A stretch of DNA of 27,911 nt from a virus: positions 1 through 27,911 of the IMG/VR virus record IMGVR_UViG_3300032092_003411; one strand, given 5' to 3'. Numbering within the stretch: position 1 is the first letter of the stretch; the number at the start of each line of letters is the position of its first letter. Below the pieces are notes generated by a model. That model was not told where the DNA came from and did no database searches. It saw nothing but the letters and a program-made list of their open reading frames with translations. Positions 5,977-15,129 of the stretch are shown here, one piece after another. Both the position numbers and the translations under genes were made by a program.

Positions 5977-5994
5977 ATATGATAAATATCATAT
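5977..5994. repeat. Inverted repeat overlapping the iscA-type promoter
   Basis: ATATGATA-AA-TATCATAT, 8-bp perfect arms with a 2-base spacer. It covers the late-promoter octamer GATAAATA (5981-5988). It could be a binding site for a dimeric repressor; it has some likeness to a Fur box but does not match the consensus fully. AT-rich palindromes also arise by chance. Confidence 0.4.
5981..5988 (+). promoter_or_regulatory. Late-type promoter GATAAATA before the IscA-like gene
   Basis: GATAAATA with predicted transcription start near 5994, followed by AGAGG (5996-6000) and ATG at 6007. The same octamer precedes the gene starting at 27664. Confidence 0.55.
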
Positions 5995-6006
5995 TAGAGG
6001 CGTTTT

Positions 6007-6330
6007 ATGATAACAATTACCAACTCAGCACAAGTAAAAATACTAGATATTCTAGCAGAAGAAAACAATCCCAACATAGCACTACGTACATTTGTACAAG
6101 GTGGTGGTTGCAGTGGTTTTAGTTACGGGTTCACTTTAGAAGAAGAACAAGCAGAGGACGACTTTGAGTTTCCTGTAGGTAACTATAAAGTTCTAGTAGA
6201 TGCAATGAGCATGCAGTACCTACAAGGTGCTGAAATCGACTACAAAGATGAACTAATGGGTGCAAGTTTCACAATTAAAAATCCACAAGCAACTACAACA
6301 TGCGGTTGCGGATCAAGTTTCGGGGTATAA
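6007..6330 (+). CDS. IscA/HesB-family A-type Fe-S carrier
   Basis: A 107-residue protein with the full A-type carrier signature: [10 protein letters not shown] (C35) and the C-terminal CGCG pair (C99, C101), at the length usual for IscA/ErpA. The three cysteines bind an Fe-S cluster or iron for transfer to apo-proteins in the cytoplasm. HesB/IscA genes are known in marine T4-like phages, where they are viewed as host-derived metabolic genes. The next gene starts 2 bases after the stop, so the carrier and the giant fibre protein are on one late mRNA. An inverted repeat covers its promoter. Confidence 0.93.
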   Translation: MITITNSAQVKILDILAEENNPNIALRTFVQGGGCSGFSYGFTLEEEQAEDDFEFPVGNYKVLVDAMSMQYLQGAEIDYKDELMGASFTIKNPQATTTCGCGSSFGV

Positions 6331-6332
6331 AA

Positions 6333-9300
6333 ATGGCAAGACAAAATGTAGATATTGGCGTACAAGGTAATGACGGTACTGGCGATAGTATTCGCGAAGC
6401 GTTTAGGAAAGTTAATGATAACTTTAGAGATCTATATGCAGTGTTTGGGCAAGGTGATAGGATTGCCTCAACTGATTTAGATGACTTCCCTAGCAATTAC
6501 TCATATCTAACTACGCCGCCGCCAAATACATTTAGTACAACAACCAGTGCAAGAACGTTTGTGGTTAACAGCACAGGTGACGGTGTATTGGCCAAAGACA
6601 TTATTGGCACTAACGGTGTTACCATTAACAACAGCAGCAGTGGACAGTTAGTTATCAGCGCAGGCGGCGCTAAACTAATCGGCGACACTAGTCCTGCAAT
6701 GAGTGCTCCGTTAAATGCTAATACTATACCTATTGGTAATGTTGGAGATCCATCTACTGCTAATGTAAATTTATTTAATAGTGTACATCCTACTACTCCT
6801 ATTACCATTGACGAATTAGTTGTTACTAAGGGCTATGCTGATCGTCGCTACCTACAACAGTCAGGTGGATCAACTGCGGGTCAAATTCGTATTAGACCAG
6901 AACCAGTTGACCAAAGCGAATATACAAAAACCATTGCAGGGTATCAAAACGGTAATATACTAATTACCGGACACGGCTATGACAGCGGTGCTGACGGTAT
7001 TGCCTACAAATATTTTACAACAGGAACGCCACCAGCAGGAATAGTTAGCGGAACTACTTATTATTTAAAATATGTCAATGTTGACGAACTTAGTATTCAT
7101 ACAACATTCGAAGATGCTAAGACTGGCACTGCAAAAATTACAATTAGTACTGGATCAGGCAGTGGTACGCAGACACTAGTAGATGCGTTTTTTGATGCAA
7201 CACTACCGGGCAATTTCTTAAGCAATGAAGCATTACCTCGTGAGTCTACTGTGCGTAGACAAGGTGATGTCATGGATGGTCCATTATATCTTTCAGACCA
7301 TCCTAGTCCGTTGAATGTTGATCCAGTTCCAGTAATTGTAGGTGCTGACGAAGATTTCCAGGCTGCTACAAAATACTATGTTGACAATAATAGTTTTGCC
7401 AGTAATATTAATTTGTTTGTTTCTACTAGTGGAGACAATACACAGGCTGGGGTACCAGCGGGTAAAGAAGGTCGTGCGTTTGCCTATGCTTATTCTACCG
7501 TTGGTGCTGCCTGTGCAAAAGCTGTAGAATTAATTGCACTAGCAGGAAACGAACCAGGTCCTTATAGACAGCGTATTGCCTACACCTTGGGCGGCACCAC
7601 AACATACAGCACTGTTCAAAGCGCAGCATTTACCGGTGGTACTGGATATGTTGCTGTAGAAACCTTATTAACTCTTAATAGAGAATATATTAGAGCAGAG
7701 GTAATTGGTTATATTGACAGCACGTATCCAGATTTAAACTATAATGCAGAATTGTTTTCTAGAGATATAGGTAGTATTATTGATGCTGTTGTTATTGATA
7801 CGTTAGTTAACGGCAACTGGCAAAGTATAAGTGCAGGGCAATCATATTTTAAAAATGCCAACCTCACACTTCAATTAGAAACAGTAGCTGGCATTGCCTA
7901 TGCTAAATCTCTAGCCAACTATGTTCTACAGAAAGTTAATCCTCCAACTAGTTATCAAACGGTTTACGTAAGACAAACAGATCTAGTAAGTACTAATTCA
8001 ACACAACGAGATCTAGTTGATGATAAATTTGACATTGTATTGAATATCATACAAAATGGTATTAGTTCAGCTCCAAATATTGACTATGGTGATGGCCAAG
8101 TAACATTCAATGTTGACAACGGCGGCCAAGGTTATGTTGACCAAGGATTGCCAACTAACGTTGACATTACTCCAGGTAAGCTAGTCAAAGGTATCCAATC
8201 AGGTGCATTAGGAAGAATTTTATCCTACGCTAGCGGTGCATTGGAAGACACTATCACTTGTCAATTGCTAACTCCTTATAATTTTGATCTCACTGAACAG
8301 GTAGAATTTGCTGAGCCAAACAAAGATCTACAGATTACTGTTAGAATTGAAAGTGGTATCTACTACGAAGACTTGCCTATTAAAGTGCCTGCTAACGTGT
8401 CTCTCAAAGGTGATGAGTTCCGTAGAACAATTATACGTCCAAGAGATCGTGCTAGTCAAAGCCCGTGGATTGAAACATATTTCTATAGAGATGTAGAATT
8501 TGACGGTATGGATCTTGCCACTACATACAATCCAAATGCAATAACACTGTTAACAGCAAACAAAGATTATTTGAAACGTGAATTAATTGCATGGATTGCT
8601 GCTCAAGTATCAGGCAACATCAGTCCATTTACCACTGCGTTTGTTTATAACGAAGGCAAATGTAGTCGTGACGTTGGACTAATGGTAGATGCATTAGTTC
8701 AAGATATTAAGTTTGGCGGTAATGCCAGTACATACGATGCTGCCTCTTTATATTACAACGGTGCTGTTAGTAAAATTATTGGTCAGGAAACACAAACTGC
8801 TGCGGCCGTTAATCAGTTAAAAACTATAATTGTCAGTTATATCCTAGTTAATACTGCATATACATCATTGCAGACTTCAGTTACGCAGACAATCAATTCC
8901 ACCAACGGCGAAGCTGCTGCTATTACCAAAGTAGGTACGCTGTTGACCAGTGTGGCATCTGTAATTACTACAGGTCTAAGCGCACTACCTGCAACATATG
9001 ACAGTCCAAAATATGGATATCACTACCTAATGAACAGCAGTGTTCCAATGGATGTTGGTCCAAGTTATGCAAATGCAGGCGGATATACTAATGCTGCTAA
9101 ACTATTGGAAATCAACAAGGCATTCATTCAAGATGAAGTTAATGAGTTTGTAAAAGTACAACCAGGTGTTGTTGCATATGATGAGGATAAGTCTAAACGT
9201 GATACTGGATTCATCGTCGATGCGCTGGTACAAGATTTAAAAGATGGTGGTAAGATCAACGCTGTTGATACAGCATTAAAATATTATAATTCTTCAAGTC

Positions 9301-12300
9301 TAGTTACGCAGGCAGCATGTATTGCAGGTATTAATTATGTCAATACCATTGCTCAAAAAATTATTGACAATATTTTACTAACTGGCTCCACTACTCCGCC
9401 GAAGCGTGGAACTACTACGCAGATCAGAAATACAAGTATTGTAAAAGAATCAACTAGTGGAACAACTATCACTAACCTAATTAGCACAGTTGTATATGCA
9501 TTTGATGCAGATTTTAACCCGCCTAAGAACAATACAGAAATTGACATGTTCATGTTTAACGATGCTGTTAAAGTTCACAATATAACAGGTCAAGGCCACG
9601 GCGGGTTTATGTGTGTACTAGATCCTGCAGGTTCAGTTGGTTCTAAGAGTCCATATGTACAAAGCTGTGCATGTTTCTCTAGAAGTGTAAATCAACAGAC
9701 ATTTGCAGGAGGTATGTTTGTTGACGGATTTAGTGGTAGACTAAAGACTAAAATTACCAACGTCAGTGGTTCAACTTTAACACTGTCTGGATTAACTTTT
9801 AGAGCGCCAATTGCACCTACTGCGTTCTATTACAATGGTTTTAGATATCAAGTAGACAGCGTTAGCTCTTGGAGCGCATCTACAGGCATTGCTACTATTG
9901 AACTTAACCCAACAACTCCATGGACCAGTGGCAACCTAAACATTATCTTAGAAACTCCTGGCAATCGTTCAATGTTAGGTAATGACTACACTCAGGTTAA
10001 TGACCTAGGTTATGGTATTGTTGCACACAACACTGGTCTAACAGAACAAGTATCAACATTTACCTACTACTGTTGGACTGCATATCTTGCCAGCTATGGT
10101 GGACAGATTAGGGGTATTGCTGGGTCAAATGCACAAGGTGTATATGGTTTAAAATCTGTAGGTGCTGATCCAACAGAGATCCCAGACCAAGTGGCACTGG
10201 CCAACAACATGACACAGGTAGCTAAAGTCTATCGTTATGATGATTATAGTGCAGATAGTCAGCAAAATGATATTGAGCTGTATATTAAACGCTATACTTA
10301 CATTCCATCAAATGTTAGTGAAATTGAAATTGATCATCTAGATGGAACTATTGGTCGCTACGAATTAAGAACAGTCACCCGCACAGGACTAAACGAAAGT
10401 CAATATACCTATAGAATTACTGGCGTAACTAATGCCACTACTGCAGTGGTTACTGTACATGGTACTTTACCGTTAACTGTTACTGGTATTAGTCGTGCTA
10501 GTCCAGCAGTGGTCACAATCAGTGGTAGTCATGGAATGACAGATGGTGATTTTGTAACTATCACTGGCGTAGTGGGCATGACCGAAATTAATAACGGTAG
10601 CTACTATATTAAATCAACTGGGCCTGGAACTTTTTCATTACATACAGATGATACCCTGATTCCTGAAGTTGACAGCACCAGTTGGACCACTTGGAGTTCA
10701 GGTGGTACTGTAGAAAGTCCAATTAAATTCTATTCAGGCGATCGTGTATTGATCAGCGGTGTAGGTGGTACAACTCAGCTTAATGGTAACAAATATTATG
10801 TTAACCCATTAACTTATAACACTTTTGAATTATACAGTGATGCGCTGTTAGCTACTCCTGTTAATTCTAGTGGGTATGGGGTGTTTACCAGTGGCGGCGT
10901 TGTCAATGAGAAGTTTACCTACGCTATCAATGCAATTACTAAAGCTGAACCTGCACAGGTTACATTTACTGAAAGTCATCACTATTCAGATGGAGACCTA
11001 GTTAAAATTGAAGGCGTAGGCGGTATGACACAGATTACTGGTCTATACTATGCTAAGAAAAACGGTGCAAACACTATTCAGTTATATACTGATCCCACAC
11101 TGGTAACACCAACTAACAGCATTACCTATGGAACTTATACTAGTGGTGGTACTGTATTTGGTGGTAAAGAAATATTATTATTAAGTGTTAGCACCAGTGC
11201 TAACGATAATAGAGAAGCAAATGGTTTGGTCACACAGTTAAGTGATCACATGAATATCTCAATTAGACAGTTGCAAAACTTTACATTTACAGGCATTGCC
11301 AACGTTAATCCAACTAGACCAAGTACTGCGCTAGAATTTGATGCTACCTTGCCAACTGTTTATAGGATCATTGCATATAATTCTGCACTGTCAGATGGCT
11401 CCGTATTACCAGATGATACTGCAGTGTTAACTTCTGACAGTAGTTTTGTTTATATTAAACCCACTACTGATCCTACCTTAGTGACAACTACTGATCCTAT
11501 AGACGGTGCTAAGAAAATGGGATCACAGATTGGCGATACTAGAATTGCTATCTACGAGTTTAGCGGCATAGATAATACTGCCACTAGAGACTTATTAAAC
11601 AGTGGAACATTAACTTTTGCATGGGCTGGTAAGACTCATACCATTACGGGGTATACTGCTGCTGCAGGACTAGTGCCAGCATATATTACTATTGCAGATG
11701 CTGTTAACAATAACAACTACAGTGGTAGTACAGCCGGTATTGCTAAAGTGTTTGGTATTGCAAGTGCTTCAACGTTACGTGCAGGATTACCTGCAGGATC
11801 TACTGGTGCAATTACAGTTAAAATATCAACATGTCGTGTAACTGGACATGATTTCTTAGACATTGGAACAGGTGGTTATAATACCACTAACTATCCAAGT
11901 GCTATCTTTGGTAATCCTACACAAGGACCAACACAGGAAAATGAAGTTATTGAGGAACTAAAAGGTCGTGTGTTCTATGTAAGTACAGACCAAGACGGTG
12001 TATTCCGTGTTGGACGATTCTTTACTGTTGACCAAGGTACTGGTACTGTTACATTTGCTGCTTCAATTGCACTGAGTAACCTAGACGGTATTGGATTCAA
12101 ACGTGGTGTTACAGTTGCTGAGTTCTCAACTGATGCAACTATGACCAACAATGCTGCTGACACTGTGCCTGTGCAGAGTGCTATCCGCGGGTACATTGAC
12201 AAGCGTCTTGGTTTAGATCACAGCGGTAATACTATTCCTGTACCTAACCTAATTGGTTCAGGTTACTTGCCGTTAAACGGTGCGTTAGCCATGAAGGCTA

Positions 12301-13823
12301 TTATCAATGCTGGCGGATTTAAGATTCAAAACTTAGGTGCTCCGGGAATTGATGATGATGCTTCAACTAAGTTATATGTTGACACTCAAGTAGGATTGTA
12401 CAATCAACTGTCAACACTGGTTGATGTGGGTGCAATGACTCCTGCCAGTGGCGACCTAATGATCTACACAGGTGGTAACAAATCAATAGTCAGCGCAACT
12501 CCCGCTGGAGATATTGTCAGTACGCTGAGCAGTGCAAACATTGCAACCTTAGTTGGTGGTATTACTACTTCCCCAGTTATTGATGCTGGTATTGCAGGAA
12601 CTGCGCAATTAAATGTCTCTGGTGGTATTGTTGTCGATGACATTACTGGATTCCCATCTATTGGTTATATTAAAATTAACAATGAGATATTCAGCTATAG
12701 TGGAATTAATACTCCCACTAATAGATTTGAAGGTATAGCTAGAGCACAATGGACCACTACCAGCACCACACATGCCGCCAGTTCAACTGTTATTGGATTA
12801 AACAATGCACAGGCTAATTTACAGATTGCACCGTTAGTCATTGTTGATGGTGATGTAAGTAACATTGCCGACATAGCGCAGAGTAAGTTACTAATGTCAT
12901 TGGCCACAACCAGTGCAACTGCTCCAACAGGTACTGCTGCGGTTAAACAGGCTGCCAGCGGTGTTGCAAGTTTTGACAGTGCTAACTTTGAAATCACAGA
13001 TGGATGGGTTGGCATCAAAGCAGGCGGTGTTGCAGTAGATGATATTGCCACCATTGCCGACAGCACAGTGATAGCTAATTTCTCAGGTGGTGTTGCTAGT
13101 CCAACAGCAGTGACGGCAAGTACAGCAGGTGCAAAAATATTAGACGCAGTGTTTACCACTAACGGTCTGATGAGCAGAACTGGTGCAGAAACATTTGCAG
13201 TTGTGGCGGTGACTACCAGTGGTGGTAATGACAGCCTAGTTAAGACTAGCAGTACTGGTACTATTAATGTTAAAGGACTACAGTTAAACGGTAGTAACGC
13301 ACTAACACTATCTAGTACAACTATTAAACTGACAACGCCTGGTGGCGTTGATGTTATCAGTGCAACAGGTAGTGCGGCCGGTGCTACTCCAGTGACACTA
13401 ACTGGTCAGTTTACGTTAGGTACTAGCAGTACACTACAGGCAACATTTGCTGACTTGGCAGAATACTATACTGCTGATAAAGAATATGAGCCAGGTACTG
13501 TGTTGATATTTGGCGGCACAGCTGAAACTACTACAACAAATGTCTTTGGTGATGCTAGACTAGCAGGTGTTGTGTCAACTGATCCAGGATTTAAAATGAA
13601 TGGCGAACTACAGGGTACTAGAGTTTGTCTAGCCCTACAAGGTCGTGTACCATGTAAGGTTGTTGGACAGGTCAAGAAAGGTGACATGCTGACCACTGCT
13701 GGTATTGTTGGCTACGCTGCCAAGGCCATGGATCCCAAAGTAGGTACTATCATTGGTAAGGCATTAGAAGATAAAAACTATACTGAAGCTGGCGTAATCG
13801 AAGTTGCCGTTGGTAGAGTGTAA
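6333..13823 (+). CDS. Giant mosaic fibre / virion surface protein (2496 residues)
   Basis: Modules in order (approximate residues): shared N-terminal module GNDGTGDSIREAFRKVNDNF (10-40); fibre segments ending in A-T-K-x-Y-V-D or a like motif (about 125-180, 312-353 and 1980-2021); a segment with VSTSGDN and EGRAFAYA (355-425); three helical repeats around 442, 736 and 921 with RDxGxxVDALVQDLK; pectate-lyase-like beta-helix sequence near 667-710 (ESGIYYEDLPIKVPANVSLK) and 1030-1250 (GQGHGGFMCVLDP); three FCCH-like repeats (about 1384-1611); VFYVSTDQDGVFRVGRFF near 1880; and a C-terminal domain from 2370 beginning ADLAEYYTADKEYEPGTV, also found at the ends of marine myophage structural proteins. 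The start at 6333 begins with the shared module; an ATG at 6300 lies inside the IscA gene. Likely a long fibre or adhesin-like appendage; exact position in the virion is unknown. Confidence 0.85.
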   Translation: MARQNVDIGVQGNDGTGDSIREAFRKVNDNFRDLYAVFGQGDRIASTDLDDFPSNYSYLTTPPPNTFSTTTSARTFVVNSTGDGVLAKDIIGTNGVTINNSSSGQLVISAGGAKLIGDTSPAMSAPLNANTIPIGNVGDPSTANVNLFNSVHPTTPITIDELVVTKGYADRRYLQQSGGSTAGQIRIRPEPVDQSEYTKTIAGYQNGNILITGHGYDSGADGIAYKYFTTGTPPAGIVSGTTYYLKYVNVDELSIHTTFEDAKTGTAKITISTGSGSGTQTLVDAFFDATLPGNFLSNEALPRESTVRRQGDVMDGPLYLSDHPSPLNVDPVPVIVGADEDFQAATKYYVDNNSFASNINLFVSTSGDNTQAGVPAGKEGRAFAYAYSTVGAACAKAVELIALAGNEPGPYRQRIAYTLGGTTTYSTVQSAAFTGGTGYVAVETLLTLNREYIRAEVIGYIDSTYPDLNYNAELFSRDIGSIIDAVVIDTLVNGNWQSISAGQSYFKNANLTLQLETVAGIAYAKSLANYVLQKVNPPTSYQTVYVRQTDLVSTNSTQRDLVDDKFDIVLNIIQNGISSAPNIDYGDGQVTFNVDNGGQGYVDQGLPTNVDITPGKLVKGIQSGALGRILSYASGALEDTITCQLLTPYNFDLTEQVEFAEPNKDLQITVRIESGIYYEDLPIKVPANVSLKGDEFRRTIIRPRDRASQSPWIETYFYRDVEFDGMDLATTYNPNAITLLTANKDYLKRELIAWIAAQVSGNISPFTTAFVYNEGKCSRDVGLMVDALVQDIKFGGNASTYDAASLYYNGAVSKIIGQETQTAAAVNQLKTIIVSYILVNTAYTSLQTSVTQTINSTNGEAAAITKVGTLLTSVASVITTGLSALPATYDSPKYGYHYLMNSSVPMDVGPSYANAGGYTNAAKLLEINKAFIQDEVNEFVKVQPGVVAYDEDKSKRDTGFIVDALVQDLKDGGKINAVDTALKYYNSSSLVTQAACIAGINYVNTIAQKIIDNILLTGSTTPPKRGTTTQIRNTSIVKESTSGTTITNLISTVVYAFDADFNPPKNNTEIDMFMFNDAVKVHNITGQGHGGFMCVLDPAGSVGSKSPYVQSCACFSRSVNQQTFAGGMFVDGFSGRLKTKITNVSGSTLTLSGLTFRAPIAPTAFYYNGFRYQVDSVSSWSASTGIATIELNPTTPWTSGNLNIILETPGNRSMLGNDYTQVNDLGYGIVAHNTGLTEQVSTFTYYCWTAYLASYGGQIRGIAGSNAQGVYGLKSVGADPTEIPDQVALANNMTQVAKVYRYDDYSADSQQNDIELYIKRYTYIPSNVSEIEIDHLDGTIGRYELRTVTRTGLNESQYTYRITGVTNATTAVVTVHGTLPLTVTGISRASPAVVTISGSHGMTDGDFVTITGVVGMTEINNGSYYIKSTGPGTFSLHTDDTLIPEVDSTSWTTWSSGGTVESPIKFYSGDRVLISGVGGTTQLNGNKYYVNPLTYNTFELYSDALLATPVNSSGYGVFTSGGVVNEKFTYAINAITKAEPAQVTFTESHHYSDGDLVKIEGVGGMTQITGLYYAKKNGANTIQLYTDPTLVTPTNSITYGTYTSGGTVFGGKEILLLSVSTSANDNREANGLVTQLSDHMNISIRQLQNFTFTGIANVNPTRPSTALEFDATLPTVYRIIAYNSALSDGSVLPDDTAVLTSDSSFVYIKPTTDPTLVTTTDPIDGAKKMGSQIGDTRIAIYEFSGIDNTATRDLLNSGTLTFAWAGKTHTITGYTAAAGLVPAYITIADAVNNNNYSGSTAGIAKVFGIASASTLRAGLPAGSTGAITVKISTCRVTGHDFLDIGTGGYNTTNYPSAIFGNPTQGPTQENEVIEELKGRVFYVSTDQDGVFRVGRFFTVDQGTGTVTFAASIALSNLDGIGFKRGVTVAEFSTDATMTNNAADTVPVQSAIRGYIDKRLGLDHSGNTIPVPNLIGSGYLPLNGALAMKAIINAGGFKIQNLGAPGIDDDASTKLYVDTQVGLYNQLSTLVDVGAMTPASGDLMIYTGGNKSIVSATPAGDIVSTLSSANIATLVGGITTSPVIDAGIAGTAQLNVSGGIVVDDITGFPSIGYIKINNEIFSYSGINTPTNRFEGIARAQWTTTSTTHAASSTVIGLNNAQANLQIAPLVIVDGDVSNIADIAQSKLLMSLATTSATAPTGTAAVKQAASGVASFDSANFEITDGWVGIKAGGVAVDDIATIADSTVIANFSGGVASPTAVTASTAGAKILDAVFTTNGLMSRTGAETFAVVAVTTSGGNDSLVKTSSTGTINVKGLQLNGSNALTLSSTTIKLTTPGGVDVISATGSAAGATPVTLTGQFTLGTSSTLQATFADLAEYYTADKEYEPGTVLIFGGTAETTTTNVFGDARLAGVVSTDPGFKMNGELQGTRVCLALQGRVPCKVVGQVKKGDMLTTAGIVGYAAKAMDPKVGTIIGKALEDKNYTEAGVIEVAVGRV

Positions 13824-13826
13824 ATA
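13819..13826 (+). promoter_or_regulatory. Late-type promoter TGTAAATA
   Basis: TGTAAATA spans the stop codon of the giant fibre gene. The predicted start near 13832 is followed directly by GGAG and the ATG at 13842. The short leader is consistent with a separate late transcript for the next gene. Confidence 0.45.
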
Positions 13827-13841
13827 TAAGTGGAGCGATAA

Positions 13842-15101
13842 ATGGTACAAAAAATAATAGGCTTAGGTGTTCCTGACAAGGGCAATGGTGATCCGCTACG
13901 CACAGCGTTTAGTAAAGTAAATGATAACTTTACAGAACTATATAATTCTGTATCAGCAGTAGTAGTGACAGGTGCTACTGCACCTACTGGACCGGAAGAG
14001 GGTTCTCTATGGTGGAATAGTGAAAGTGGTAGAATGTATGTCTACTACGGAACAAGTTGGGTTGATGCTAGTCCAGTAGACGGTGCGGGTATTAACAGCA
14101 CTAACGAATTAGTTAACGGTGCTCATACAGTTAGCTTAGGATCAACTGGTATAATAACCTTGCCAAACAGCAGTTATTTAGAAAGTACTGATACTAACTT
14201 AAAAGTTGGTGCTCAAGGTACTGTAACTATTCGTAGTAATGCAGAATTGAGTGGGACTACAAGATCGTGGGAGTTTGGCAGACAAGGCACTATTGCAACT
14301 CCTTTAATGTTACCAACAACATTTACTGCGGTATTAGACAACGCTCACAGAACTGTAGGTGATGCTATATCAGGTACACCGTGGCAATACACTGTTGCGT
14401 TTGTGGTAGGGCCTGGAGGAGCTGTTGAAACACAAATAGACAATCCAGATTGGCCAACAAATCCAGGATATTCGCCAGGCGACGAGTTTGAGTTCACTGA
14501 AGAGGATCACGGTATTCCAGGATTTATATTTGCTGTTACAATCAACGGATTTTCAGAAATACCAGGAACAGGATTTCTAGTAGTGATAGGAGTTACACCT
14601 CCTCCAGAATATCCAAGCACAGTTAGTTCACTAGGTGCTATTAAACTAAGTGCTAATACAAGTGATTGGGTGTTTGATCCTAACGGAAGTTTATACTATC
14701 CAGATGCTACAGTTCAGACCACAGCCTATGTGGCACCTACCACTGGCAATGCTGTGATAAGTTCACAAAGTTCTATTACTATTAGTAGAAACGGTATGAC
14801 TATCAAAATAACAGAAGCTGGGGTTGTACAGATGTCGTTTGATAGCATTATTGATATTAGAGGACGTAGTTCAATAAACAACGCAGGATCAACAACAATT
14901 GCTACACCTAACGGAGATACTGTTATAGGTACTTGGTATAACATTAGCACTGCACTAGCGGTAGGTGATCAGTTAGTTTCTACTATTATGGACAGTAGTT
15001 TTCATAATGTATATAGAATAACTGTACTCATCCGTGAACAAGATACTACTCCAGGTGTTGAGTTCACTACCGCTTATGCAATCATCGAACAGTTACAATA
15101 A
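13842..15101 (+). CDS. Fibre protein with shared N-terminal module (419 residues)
   Basis: Residues about 10-40 repeat the module of the giant protein (GNGDPLRTAFSKVNDNFTEL). Residues about 48-75 carry EGSLWWNSESGRMYVYYG and SWVDASP, nearly the same as in the gene at 19819. A shaft-like region follows with LVNGAHTVSLGSTGIITLP (about 89-113) and NGSLYYPDATVQTTAY, both of which recur in the next gene. The C-terminal 120 residues (from about 300) look like a beta-rich tip with no recognised family. GGAG lies 6 bases before the ATG. No signal peptide or membrane segment is seen. Probably a short fibre or fibre-tip subunit. Confidence 0.75.
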   Translation: MVQKIIGLGVPDKGNGDPLRTAFSKVNDNFTELYNSVSAVVVTGATAPTGPEEGSLWWNSESGRMYVYYGTSWVDASPVDGAGINSTNELVNGAHTVSLGSTGIITLPNSSYLESTDTNLKVGAQGTVTIRSNAELSGTTRSWEFGRQGTIATPLMLPTTFTAVLDNAHRTVGDAISGTPWQYTVAFVVGPGGAVETQIDNPDWPTNPGYSPGDEFEFTEEDHGIPGFIFAVTINGFSEIPGTGFLVVIGVTPPPEYPSTVSSLGAIKLSANTSDWVFDPNGSLYYPDATVQTTAYVAPTTGNAVISSQSSITISRNGMTIKITEAGVVQMSFDSIIDIRGRSSINNAGSTTIATPNGDTVIGTWYNISTALAVGDQLVSTIMDSSFHNVYRITVLIREQDTTPGVEFTTAYAIIEQLQ

Positions 15102-15102
15102 G

Positions 15103-15110
15103 ATTAAATA
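15103..15110 (+). promoter_or_regulatory. Late-type promoter ATTAAATA
   Basis: ATTAAATA directly after the preceding stop codon, with predicted transcription start near 15116, GGAG at 15119-15122 and ATG at 15130. Confidence 0.4.
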
Positions 15111-15129
15111 CAAGATACGGAGCAAATAA

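Noticed and set aside
6300-6332. Extended start of the giant fibre gene inside iscA
   Set aside because: The shared N-terminal module begins right after ATG 6333, and the extension would only translate iscA in another frame.
12695-13159. 154-residue open frame on the minus strand inside the giant fibre gene
   Set aside because: Ala/Val/Thr-rich translation is the mirror of repetitive fibre codons; no ribosome site or family.
6333-13823. C-terminal S74-type intramolecular chaperone
   Set aside because: The S-D-x-R-x-K signature is absent; the C-terminus is instead the ADLAEYY type.
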